From the NCBI GenBank assembly GCA_017992575.1, contig JAGOOJ010000001.1, forward strand, positions 1 through 44,158: DNA of 44,158 nucleotides, in the 5' to 3' direction. Below are positions 1 to 6,773 of this stretch, in pieces. Each line of letters begins with the position of its first letter. Positions within the stretch are counted from its first letter, which is position 1. The notes beneath the pieces are model-generated. The model was not told the DNA's origin. It ran no database searches and worked only from the letters and a program-made list of their open reading frames with translations. Made by a program: the position numbers and the translations under genes. This DNA comes from Candidatus Moraniibacteriota bacterium (lineage in GTDB: Bacteria > Patescibacteriota > Minisyncoccia > Moranbacterales > UBA1568).

Positions 1-2
1 TT

Positions 3-698
3 CCGCCGGTTTTTATTAAACCTGAGCCGTTCGAAAGAATGGCGCGTATCAATCCGAAAGATGAGCGCTACTATTTACCAGAAGATGATTCTTTTCTGGT
101 TGGAAGTGCTGAACACACTCTCGGATCTATGCATATGGATGAAATGTTGCCCGAGGCAGAGTTGCCACTGCGATATATAGGCTTTTCCACTGCTTTTCGA
201 AGGGAGGCTGGCGCGTCTGGGAAAGACATGAAGGGTATTCTACGGTTACACCAATTTGATAAATTGGAGATGGAATCATTTACGGTGGCAGAACAGTCGC
301 TGGAAGAGCAAAATTTCTTCGTAGCCATTCAGGAATACCTCGTGCAGTCACTTGGCGTCCCATACCAAGTAGTACAGATTTGTACTGGGGATATGGGAAT
401 ACCTGATGCGCGACAGATTGATATCGAATGTTGGTTGCCAGGGCAGAACAAGTATCGAGAGACACACACCTCCGATTTGATGACTGACTATCAAGCGCGA
501 CGATTGAATACACGAGTTAAACGTGCCTCTGGAGATGCAGAGTTTGTTCATATGAATGATGCCACGGCCTTTGCTATTGGACGAACCCTGATTGCTATTA
601 TGGAAAATTATCAGCAAGCAGACGGGTCTATAGTCATTCCGGAAGTGCTCCGTCCGTTTGTTGGGAAAGACGTGATTCGTCCAAAAAACGAAGCATAG
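3..698 (+). CDS. serS: Seryl-tRNA synthetase, C-terminal part (5' end outside window)
   Basis: Charges tRNA-Ser with serine in the cytoplasm. The reading frame is open from base 3, so the gene starts before the window; 231 residues of the class II catalytic domain remain. Motif 2 is clear (FRREAGASGKDMKGILRLHQ, followed by FDKLEM), and so is motif 3 near the C-terminus (AIGRTLIAIMENYQQADGS, followed by IVIPEVLRPF). The N-terminal tRNA-binding coiled coil is not in view. The stop is followed within 30 bases by a hairpin terminator, so this is the end of a transcription unit. The identification rests on near-invariant family motifs and is secure. Confidence 0.97.
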   Translation, partial: PPVFIKPEPFERMARINPKDERYYLPEDDSFLVGSAEHTLGSMHMDEMLPEAELPLRYIGFSTAFRREAGASGKDMKGILRLHQFDKLEMESFTVAEQSLEEQNFFVAIQEYLVQSLGVPYQVVQICTGDMGIPDARQIDIECWLPGQNKYRETHTSDLMTDYQARRLNTRVKRASGDAEFVHMNDATAFAIGRTLIAIMENYQQADGSIVIPEVLRPFVGKDVIRPKNEA

Positions 699-725
699 TC
701 TATTGCGTACGATTATATAAAAAAT

Positions 726-757
726 GGGCCACTCACTCGTTCGTGGGTGGCCCTTTT
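726..757 (+). terminator. Intrinsic terminator after serS, probably bidirectional
   Basis: An 11-bp stem with one A/G mismatch (726-736 with 743-753) and a 6-base loop is followed by TTTT. On the minus strand the same hairpin is followed by ATTTTTT, so it can also end the minus-strand orphan gene at 797-1249. Confidence 0.85.
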
Positions 758-796
758 GGCGGGAGGGTGGTTCGAGGATTCGAACTACGGTGGTGG
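757..796 (-). other. tRNA 3'-end-like fragment downstream of the orphan gene
   Basis: Read on the minus strand, this stretch contains GTTCGAATC followed by CCACCCTCCCGCCA, which resembles the T-loop and acceptor end (with CCA) of a bacterial tRNA-Ser. The T stem does not pair, and six extra bases (CTCGAA) separate the two parts. No D arm or anticodon arm can be found upstream. It may be a decayed tRNA end or a chance match; I call it only as a fragment. Confidence 0.25.
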
Positions 797-1249
797 CTAT
801 TGGCAGAGTTCTTCGGCGTAGCTGAGGACCTGAGGAAAATCAGCAGGATTGTTTAGATCTCCCATGAGGTGACCAGCGTCTCGCATGAAGTTGGGCGGAG
901 GGATGAAGAGAGCCCGTCGCTGAATAGGAAAGAGTTGGCGAAATGTTTCGAAATCTGACAAATCACCGACAATTCCATGGCTCGCGCGCAATTTCCTTCC
1001 ATCTCTATAAGCCGGATGACTGGAAAAGATGAGGCTTCGACGTCCAGAACAGTAGCCATGAGGAGAAATTCTTTCTGGAGTCATGCCAATTCTCGTGTCG
1101 GTGTTGTACCCACGAAAAACATCTTCCATTACGCGTGCTGGTACCACGATGACCGTGTCCTTGTGGAAATCGCAGTACCAGAGACGTTTCGGGATGAAAA
1201 GGTTGAGGTACCACCACCAAACCCACCGTTTGTAAAAGTTCATTTCCAT
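797..1249 (-). CDS. Orphan protein of unknown function, 150 aa
   Basis: I do not recognise this protein. The start is the ATG at 1249, chosen because AAGGAG lies at 1256-1261 with a 6-base spacing. The N-terminus is rich in aromatic residues (YKRWVWWWYLNLFIPKRLWY) but charged, so it is not an obvious signal peptide. The middle is basic and polar (ERISPHGYCSGRRSLIFSSH) and the C-terminus acidic. There is no recognisable catalytic motif. The gene stands alone on the minus strand between tRNA-Lys and serS and appears to share the terminator at 726-757. The alternative is a chance open frame, but the good ribosome-binding site argues for a gene. Confidence 0.6.
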   Translation of the reverse strand: MEMNFYKRWVWWWYLNLFIPKRLWYCDFHKDTVIVVPARVMEDVFRGYNTDTRIGMTPERISPHGYCSGRRSLIFSSHPAYRDGRKLRASHGIVGDLSDFETFRQLFPIQRRALFIPPPNFMRDAGHLMGDLNNPADFPQVLSYAEELCQ

Positions 1250-1414
1250 GCCATGCTCCTTGTATTGGTCTCATAAAAGTCTCTTCCCAGCGCAGTAATC
1301 GCTCGAGGAGAGGGGGATAGACAGGATATATGACCACATGAATCTAAGCACGGAAGAGCATTTTTGTGAATGATAATGAGACGTTTGTCAATAAAATATT
1401 TTTTGACTCCCCTC

Positions 1415-1455
1415 GGAAGCCAAGCTCCTCCCAAGGCGGATAAAAGTTGGCTTCC
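1415..1455. repeat. Stem-loop with loop complementary to a distant stem-loop
   Basis: A perfect 9-bp stem (1415-1423 with 1447-1455) encloses a 23-base loop. Loop bases 1424-1440 are the near-perfect reverse complement of 1753-1770, which lies in another imperfect stem-loop (1747-1752 with 1770-1775). The two elements flank tRNA-Lys in inverted orientation. Confidence 0.6.
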
Positions 1456-1464
1456 TCCTACCAC

Positions 1465-1488
1465 AAAACAAAAATCCCCTAACGGGGA
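1465..1488 (-). terminator. Intrinsic terminator for the tRNA-Lys transcript
   Basis: On the minus strand, TCCCC-GTTA-GGGGA (1488-1475) is followed by a T-rich run (TTTTGTTTTG). It lies about 115 bases beyond the tRNA-Lys 3' end. The plus strand also has a T-rich tail, so termination could work both ways. Confidence 0.65.
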
Positions 1489-1500
1489 CTTTTCGTTTTG

Positions 1501-1603
1501 TGGGTGCGGGGGGAATCCTCCTCGCTCCGACTCGGAGCCGGGGCGCTACACACAGAATACTCGTTTACTCGTATTCGACTCGCGCCCTTCGATTCCTTAT
1601 GGG
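1501..1603. repeat. Duplicated tRNA-Lys 3' end plus structured insert
   Basis: The 17 bases 1501-1517 (TGGGTGCGGGGGGAATC) are identical to 1604-1620, which is the 3' end of tRNA-Lys including its discriminator base. The intervening stretch can fold into a nested hairpin: 1541-1546 with 1582-1587, and 1555-1560 with 1571-1576. Duplication of a tRNA 3' end is what site-specific integration leaves behind, but only 103 bp separate the copies and no integrase is visible. It may be the scar of an excised element or a local duplication. Confidence 0.6.
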
Positions 1604-1676
1604 TGGGTGCGGGGGGAATCGAACCCTCGACCGTTGGCTTAAAAGGCCACTGCTCTACCGACTGAGCTACGCACCC
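1604..1676 (-). tRNA. tRNA-Lys (anticodon TTT)
   Basis: A 73-base cloverleaf: acceptor GGGTGCG/CGCACCC (7 bp), D stem GCTC/GAGC, anticodon loop CTTTTAA, 5-base variable loop, T loop TTCGATT. Anticodon TTT reads lysine codons. CCA is not encoded (CCC follows the discriminator A). Two stem positions are mismatched (G/A at the top of the anticodon stem, A/C in the T stem), as may happen in reduced genomes. The exact 3' end is repeated at 1501-1517. Confidence 0.93.
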
Positions 1677-1852
1677 GAATGTTTGTGAGAATTTTATGGA
1701 TGTTCCAACAAACGAGCCCTATCGCTCGTAAGAAGGAGGTCCCGACTGCCTGTCCGCCTTGGGAGGGAGCAGGTACCCGGATATTTCACATAACAGTGTG
1801 TAGTCTAATGAATTTTTGAGAATTCGTCAATTCTCTTGTTGAATAGACCACA

Positions 1853-1881
1853 TTGGAATCCAGTCAGTTTTCTGCTATACT
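1853..1881 (+). promoter_or_regulatory. Promoter of the BNR-repeat lipoprotein
   Basis: TTGGAA (1853-1858), a 17-base spacer and an extended -10, TGC-TATACT (1873-1881). The start codon lies 22 bases after the -10. Confidence 0.75.
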
Positions 1882-1903
1882 AAGCAGAGAAAATCAAATA
1901 CCT

Positions 1904-3010
1904 ATGTTGAAAAAAATTATAGTATTGGTGGGCGGAGCTGTGCTTTTGTCGGGCTGTACGATTACGGTGCCTGGGACAACCCCGATAGTGGACACTGGAA
2001 CTCCGAATGCTTTCAATCAAAAAGTGCAGGCTGGGAGTATGTGGAAAAGTACTGATGGCGGCCAGACCTTTTCCGTGAAGTCACGGGTTGATGAGAAACA
2101 ATCGATAACCAAAGCTGACGTTTTGGCACTTTCTTTTCATCCGACCGATCACGCAACGCTTTATTTTGGGACGGTAGATAACGGAATTTTCAAGACGGTT
2201 GATAGTGGTGAAACATGGCAACAGATTGTTTTTCCACCCAAGAAAATCTATAGTTTTATCTTGGATAAAAATGATCCTGATAAACGAATGTTTGCCTCGG
2301 GGATGCTCAATAACGTGGGAAAGATATTTCGTACCGATGACGGTGGCGAAAATTGGCGCGCCGTTTACACAGAACCAGTAGCTGAAGTCGTTATTACTCT
2401 TTTGGCTCAGCATCCGCGGGATATAAATGTGTTGTTTGCCGGTACGAGCGCTGGAACCGTGGTGAAAAGTACTGATGGCGGAGAAACATGGAAAAATGTA
2501 GGTAACTCTTTGAGTGGGCCTATTACGGAAATAGTATTTGATGCTACTAAACCACTATCGCTGTATGCCCTTTCCTTCAATAGTAAAGTGTACTATTCAG
2601 ATGACGGGGGAGTGGTATGGACTGAGCCAAAGAGTGATCGTACCGATCAAGGGAGTAGTGAAGCTGTTACTCCTGGACCCTTACTCGCATTGGTTGCCGA
2701 TCCAAGTATCTCTGGGCGAGTGTATGGCAGTAAAAGTGGTGGATTGTATCGAAGTAATAATTTTGCCAAAGATTGGGAGAAGATTAATATTATTGAAAGT
2801 GCTGAGAAATCGCCTGTTCGGGCGATAGCTATCAATCCACACGATTCGAACGAAATCGTTTTTGTCGCCGGAAAAGCCTTTTATAAGTCGAAAAATGGCG
2901 GAGAGACCTGGTCAGTGGTTGATCTGTATATAGATCGAAGTGCGTCAGTGCTTATGTATGATCCAAATAATCCACTCACTTTGTATCTGGCTCTTCGTAA
3001 AACTAATTGA
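1904..3010 (+). CDS. BNR/Asp-box repeat beta-propeller lipoprotein (Ycf48/sortilin-like)
   Basis: An exported lipoprotein of 368 residues. The start is the ATG at 1904: a lipoprotein signal begins there, with lipobox LLSGC and Cys18 as the predicted lipidation site. The body carries at least six Asp-box repeats of the form S-x-D-x-G-x-T-W, for example KSTDGGQTF, KTVDSGETW, RTDDGGENW, KSTDGGETW and KSKNGGETW, spaced roughly one propeller blade apart. Asp-box propellers occur in sialidases, sortilin/Vps10 and the photosystem II factor Ycf48, but catalytic sialidase residues cannot be assigned here. It is probably a surface-anchored binding or assembly scaffold. It has its own promoter and is followed 21 bases later by frr. 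Confidence 0.85.
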   Translation: MLKKIIVLVGGAVLLSGCTITVPGTTPIVDTGTPNAFNQKVQAGSMWKSTDGGQTFSVKSRVDEKQSITKADVLALSFHPTDHATLYFGTVDNGIFKTVDSGETWQQIVFPPKKIYSFILDKNDPDKRMFASGMLNNVGKIFRTDDGGENWRAVYTEPVAEVVITLLAQHPRDINVLFAGTSAGTVVKSTDGGETWKNVGNSLSGPITEIVFDATKPLSLYALSFNSKVYYSDDGGVVWTEPKSDRTDQGSSEAVTPGPLLALVADPSISGRVYGSKSGGLYRSNNFAKDWEKINIIESAEKSPVRAIAINPHDSNEIVFVAGKAFYKSKNGGETWSVVDLYIDRSASVLMYDPNNPLTLYLALRKTN

Positions 3011-3031
3011 ATAAGACATAAGGTTACTGAT

Positions 3032-3589
3032 ATGATTAAAGAATTGATTGAAGAAAAGAAGCAGAATTTTGAGAGTGCCGTAGAACATTTCTCCAATGAA
3101 GCATCCAAAATTCGTACGGGCCGAGCCCATCCGGGGCTGGTTGAGAATTTGATGGTGGATTATTATGGTACCCGTACGCCCCTTCGTCAGATTGCCAGTA
3201 TCAGTATTCCAGAAGCACGACAGATTCTTATCTCGCCTTGGGACAAGGGTTCGTTGGTGTTGATTGAGACTGCTATCCGTGAGTCAGATTTGGGGCTCAA
3301 TCCCGGAAATGATGGGGTAGCACTGCGGATTACCCTGCCGGCACTCAACGAGGAAACTCGCAAGAATTTTGTGAAGTCGCTTAATCAGCGTGCTGAAGAG
3401 GCTCGTATTGGCGTGAGGAATGTCCGAGAAGAAATTTGGAAAGATATTCAGGAACGTGAGAAAGCGGGGGATATTTCGGAAGATGACAAATTTTCCGGCA
3501 AGGAAGATTTGCAGAAAGTAGTTGATGAATATAATCAGAAACTCGAGACACTCCGGAAGAAGAAAGAAGAAGAAATCATGACTGTTTAG
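3032..3589 (+). CDS. frr: Ribosome recycling factor
   Basis: Splits the post-termination ribosome together with EF-G. Its 185 residues are the usual family length. Recognisable stretches are KIRTGRAHPGLVENLMVDYY near the N-terminus, the central ISPWDKGSLVLIETAI and LGLNPGNDGVALRITLPALN, and the C-terminal long helices (RKNFVKSLNQRAEEARIGVR). Usual neighbours in many bacteria are tsf, pyrH, uppS and cdsA; here the RseP-like protease follows directly, 38 bases downstream. Confidence 0.97.
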   Translation: MIKELIEEKKQNFESAVEHFSNEASKIRTGRAHPGLVENLMVDYYGTRTPLRQIASISIPEARQILISPWDKGSLVLIETAIRESDLGLNPGNDGVALRITLPALNEETRKNFVKSLNQRAEEARIGVRNVREEIWKDIQEREKAGDISEDDKFSGKEDLQKVVDEYNQKLETLRKKKEEEIMTV

Positions 3590-3627
3590 TCAGAGAACAT
3601 CCTTTAGTTTTTATCTTTTATCATTTT

Positions 3628-4776
3628 ATGCTGACTATTCTCATTTTTGTCGTACTACTCGGGGCACTAGTGTTTGTCCATGAACTGGGGCATTTCTTGA
3701 CTGCTATACGCAACGGTATTCGAGTGGATGAATTTGGGTTTGGTTTTCCGCCGAGACTGTTTGGCATGGTGAAAGATGAAACGAGTGGAAAGTATAAAAT
3801 AGTGTGGGGGAGTAAAGATATGCCGAGCGGAAAAACGGTGTATTCACTGAACTGGATTCCGTTGGGAGGGTTTGTCAAAATTGCCGGGGAAGATGGCCAC
3901 GACACGACTGATCCGGAGAGTTTTGCTAGTAAATCTGCTTGGATACGAATCAAAGTGCTCGGAGCTGGAGTATTCATGAATTTCTTTTTTGCTTGGTTGC
4001 TTATTTCGGTGGTGCTGATGCTTGGGTTGCCACAGCCGATTGACCAGAGTGATCACGGGAAATACCCTAATGCCAAGATTCAAATCTTGAGTGTTGCTAA
4101 AGGTGCTCCTGCAGAAACAATGGGCCTCAAAATGGGAGATGAGCTTGTGACTATCAATGGTAATGCTGTGACCAGCTTAGAACAGGTTTCGGAGGCAATA
4201 AAGAGTCATAAGGGTCAGTCGATAGCTATTGAGGTGGATCGTTTTGGTCAGTCTCTCACACTTTCAGGTGTGCCAAGAGTAGATGCTCCAGCAACTGAAG
4301 GCGCTCTCGGGATTTCGTTCTCGGAAACAGCAGTGGTGTCGTATCCTTGGTACCAGGCGTTCTACGAAGGAGCCAAAGCGACGTATAACATCACGATTGC
4401 GATTCTTCAGGCCTTCGGTAAAATGATTGCTTCGCTTTGGAGTACGGAAGAGGTAGCACTCGATGTTACTGGACCAGTTGGTATCGTCTACCTCACCAAG
4501 CAGATGAGTGATCTCGGACTTCCATACCTTCTCCAGTTTGCAGCCCTCCTTTCCATCAACCTCGGTATCATCAATATTCTGCCGATCCCGGCCCTTGATG
4601 GCGGACGAATTCTGTTTGTGCTGATCGAGAGATTGAAGGGGAGTCCAGTGAGTCGCAAGATAGAGGGAATGATTCATCAAGTGGGATTTATCCTTCTGTT
4701 GCTCCTCATGCTTTTCGTGACGATTCGGGATTTTTCACAATTTCAGATTCTCGACAAGATTCGCCATATCTTCTAG
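3628..4776 (+). CDS. rseP: RseP/S2P-type membrane metalloprotease (M50) with PDZ domain
   Basis: An intramembrane site-2 protease that cleaves membrane-bound substrates such as anti-sigma factors or signal-peptide remnants. Its 382 residues include HELGH zinc ligands at 18-22 in the first membrane helix, a second helix with MNFFFAWLL near 115-125, a PDZ domain at about 150-215 (KGAPAETMGLKMGDELVTIN), and the third zinc-ligand motif NILPIPALDGG at 316-326 with further C-terminal helices. No Shine-Dalgarno site is visible before the ATG, so translation may depend on read-through from frr. It ends the operon, with a strong terminator at 4801-4825. The identity of its substrate is not visible. 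Confidence 0.95.
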   Translation: MLTILIFVVLLGALVFVHELGHFLTAIRNGIRVDEFGFGFPPRLFGMVKDETSGKYKIVWGSKDMPSGKTVYSLNWIPLGGFVKIAGEDGHDTTDPESFASKSAWIRIKVLGAGVFMNFFFAWLLISVVLMLGLPQPIDQSDHGKYPNAKIQILSVAKGAPAETMGLKMGDELVTINGNAVTSLEQVSEAIKSHKGQSIAIEVDRFGQSLTLSGVPRVDAPATEGALGISFSETAVVSYPWYQAFYEGAKATYNITIAILQAFGKMIASLWSTEEVALDVTGPVGIVYLTKQMSDLGLPYLLQFAALLSINLGIINILPIPALDGGRILFVLIERLKGSPVSRKIEGMIHQVGFILLLLLMLFVTIRDFSQFQILDKIRHIF

Positions 4777-4800
4777 GTTTCTTTTGCCTTGAAAGAGCGA

Positions 4801-4825
4801 AAAACCCCTTATAGAAGGGGTTTTT
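4801..4825 (+). terminator. Intrinsic terminator after rseP
   Basis: A perfect stem AAAACCCCTT/AAGGGGTTTT with a 4-base loop, running into TTTTT. Confidence 0.93.
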
Positions 4826-4845
4826 CTGTTGTCATTCTGTCCCTA

Positions 4846-4874
4846 TTGACAATTCACTCTTTTTTTGGTAATAT
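4846..4874 (+). promoter_or_regulatory. Promoter of the Wzz-like gene
   Basis: TTGACA (4846-4851), a 17-base spacer, TAATAT (4869-4874). It lies between the rseP terminator and the ATG at 4903. Confidence 0.85.
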
Positions 4875-4902
4875 ACAGGGTTCATAAATTGTATGTAAAT
4901 CT

Positions 4903-5568
4903 ATGGGAAATCAGTATTTGCTCTCGACGTTGCGCTCGAAAATCGGTACCCTCCTCTTGTGGGGTGTGCTCTTTGGCGCCTTGGGATTCTTTGGTCTCAT
5001 GGTTACAGAGAAGCCATTCCAGACCAAGATGGATTTTTTGGTTGTTCAGACGAACGCTGGAAATCAGGACTTCTATACTCAGTTCAAATCATCTGAGTAT
5101 TTGGGCAACGTGCTGGGAGAAGCGATCTTTAGTGAGCGCTTTGTCAACGCTGTTGTCGAAACAGGTAAAGTCAATGCAGAATTCCTTCCCTTTAATAAGA
5201 AGGACAAACTGAAGGCTTGGAAAGAAATGGTTGCTGTTCAAAAAAACATGGAGCTTGGTATCATCAGCGTGACTGTTTCCGGCAAAAGCGAACGTGAAAT
5301 TTCCCGGACGATGGATGCTATCGCTGTCGTGTTGGCCGAACGCAACAGTCTCTTCCGTGGTGGTGATGAAAAGAGTGTTGAAATTCGTGTGCTCTCCGGC
5401 CCTATTTTGGAACAGAACCCAACTCTCTCCAAGATAGCCAAAGTAGTGATGGCTGCTTTCTTGGCCGGTGTCTTTGTCGCCACTTTCTTTGTGGTCGTCA
5501 AATCGGAACTGCGTCCAGTAGCAGTAGGGAGAGATGATGAGATTCCTTTCAATGAGATGCTGGTCTAA
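4903..5568 (+). CDS. Wzz-like polysaccharide co-polymerase domain protein
   Basis: A membrane protein of 221 residues with one helix near 14-34 and a second near 184-206, flanking an extracytoplasmic domain of about 150 residues; this is the topology of Wzz/chain-length-determinant proteins. The domain is shorter than in classical Wzz (about 330 residues), and there is no kinase domain or tyrosine cluster. A similar architecture is found at 21290-22396 in the same window (for example the shared pattern KxxxWxExVxxxxxxxxxIxxVTxxxxSExE). It probably takes part in chain-length control or export of a surface glycan. It is transcribed from its own consensus promoter and separated from the other polysaccharide genes by the G+C-rich island. 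Confidence 0.7.
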   Translation: MGNQYLLSTLRSKIGTLLLWGVLFGALGFFGLMVTEKPFQTKMDFLVVQTNAGNQDFYTQFKSSEYLGNVLGEAIFSERFVNAVVETGKVNAEFLPFNKKDKLKAWKEMVAVQKNMELGIISVTVSGKSEREISRTMDAIAVVLAERNSLFRGGDEKSVEIRVLSGPILEQNPTLSKIAKVVMAAFLAGVFVATFFVVVKSELRPVAVGRDDEIPFNEMLV

Positions 5569-5603
5569 ACGACCAATCCCTTGTACTGAGAGTGGCTCAG
5601 TAT

Positions 5604-5654
5604 CCTGGGAAGAGAGCGGTGCGGCGTTATCGTCATCACTGCTTTCTTCCTAGG
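5604..5654 (+). other. Long hairpin between the Wzz-like gene and the G+C-rich island
   Basis: Bases 5604-5621 pair with 5637-5654 over 18 positions with three G-U wobbles, leaving a 15-base loop. The tail is only weakly T-rich (ATTGTTTCG), so it could be a weak terminator, an mRNA-stabilising end or a boundary structure of the island. Confidence 0.6.
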
Positions 5655-5726
5655 ATTGTTTCGTCCCTGACCTTTAACAATCCAAAGTGTTCAGTTATTA
5701 ACGTTCGACAACCAGAAGGAGTTTCC

Positions 5727-6755
5727 ATGAACTATCGCATCACCCTGATGCTCATTAGTCTGGCAACTCTCGCGGGTTGCACGACGATGGGGTTTGATCC
5801 GCGCCATGATGCCGCCCTGGCACAGGTGCGGGCCACGGCTCCGCAGAGCCAGTCGGCCGAGGACTTGCGCAAGCAGGACCCACGAGCCAGTCTGGCCCTG
5901 CAAACCGATCCCGTGCTGGTCGAAGGGTACATGGTTTTGAGCATTGCGCTCCCAACCTTGTATCCCGAACTCAGTCGGGAAATCGTTGATTCTCGGCAAC
6001 CGTACCTCCGGTATGTTGCCACCAAGATCGAAACCACCGGATCGGCAGTGAATATTACGCTTGAGTGCAAGCCAGGGAAACCTGCCTGCGCCGACATGAG
6101 CGACACTGCCACGACCAAAGTTCCGCTCCATCGCAAGGTGTGGCGGGCTGGGGTCTATGGTTCGGATGGTCGCATCGAGCGTATGTTCGATGCTGTGTAT
6201 CGCCCGCTCCTTCGGCGCTATGTGGTGCTTGTGCCTCTCTCCGAGTGGCCAAGTGTCATAGGCAAAGAAGTACGCGTCCTCTCGGCCTATGGAGATTTCG
6301 CCATCACTCGTGACGGCGGGCTCCAACGGCTACGGGATGGTGAGGTCGCTGTACTTGCCTCTGGCACCGCAAGGATGCCGGTCAAGTACGACGATCTGGT
6401 GCGGATGTCGCCTGACACACCTGGGGGGAAGTACTTCCTTCAGGTGCTCAGTAGCGAATTCCCGCTCCCGGCGCCGTTTCATAGCGGTGTCGCGCATCCA
6501 GACCTCTACCTCGGTGGAGCCAAGTTGACACGTGAAGAAAACGTGCTCGACTGCTGGACGGGGAGAAACGGCGGTGGCACCATTGTCATCACGCCGGTTC
6601 CGCTCCAGACCACTATCACCTTCGTGGGTTCCCTCCTGTGGAACCTCCCGCGCGTGGCGTCACGTGACTGTGGCGTACACGTACCAGGTTCGAAAGGAAA
6701 GGATGAACAACGCAAAGAAGCTACCCCCGGGTCGCTTCCGAGCGACTCACCCTAA
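5727..6755 (+). CDS. Predicted lipoprotein of unknown function (island gene 1)
   Basis: A protein of 342 residues that I do not recognise. The start is the ATG at 5727, preceded by AGAAGGAG at the right distance. Upstream in-frame codons lack both a ribosome site and the signal peptide. The N-terminus is a lipoprotein signal with lipobox LAGC (Cys18). The mature part has few cysteines (in CKPGKPAC, LDCW and RDCG), is rich in V/L/R and reads as mostly beta strands, ending in a charged tail. The gene is visibly more G+C-rich than the flanking polysaccharide genes. It is followed after 18 bases by the next island gene with an AGGAG site, so the two are probably co-transcribed. No promoter is obvious. 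Confidence 0.75.
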   Translation: MNYRITLMLISLATLAGCTTMGFDPRHDAALAQVRATAPQSQSAEDLRKQDPRASLALQTDPVLVEGYMVLSIALPTLYPELSREIVDSRQPYLRYVATKIETTGSAVNITLECKPGKPACADMSDTATTKVPLHRKVWRAGVYGSDGRIERMFDAVYRPLLRRYVVLVPLSEWPSVIGKEVRVLSAYGDFAITRDGGLQRLRDGEVAVLASGTARMPVKYDDLVRMSPDTPGGKYFLQVLSSEFPLPAPFHSGVAHPDLYLGGAKLTREENVLDCWTGRNGGGTIVITPVPLQTTITFVGSLLWNLPRVASRDCGVHVPGSKGKDEQRKEATPGSLPSDSP

Positions 6756-6773
6756 CCCTTCTAGGAGCAATCC

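Noticed and set aside
700..1700. tmRNA on the minus strand, suggested by tRNA-like fragments
   Set aside because: No tag peptide frame and no conserved 5' end (GGGGxTG...GGATTCGAC) could be found.
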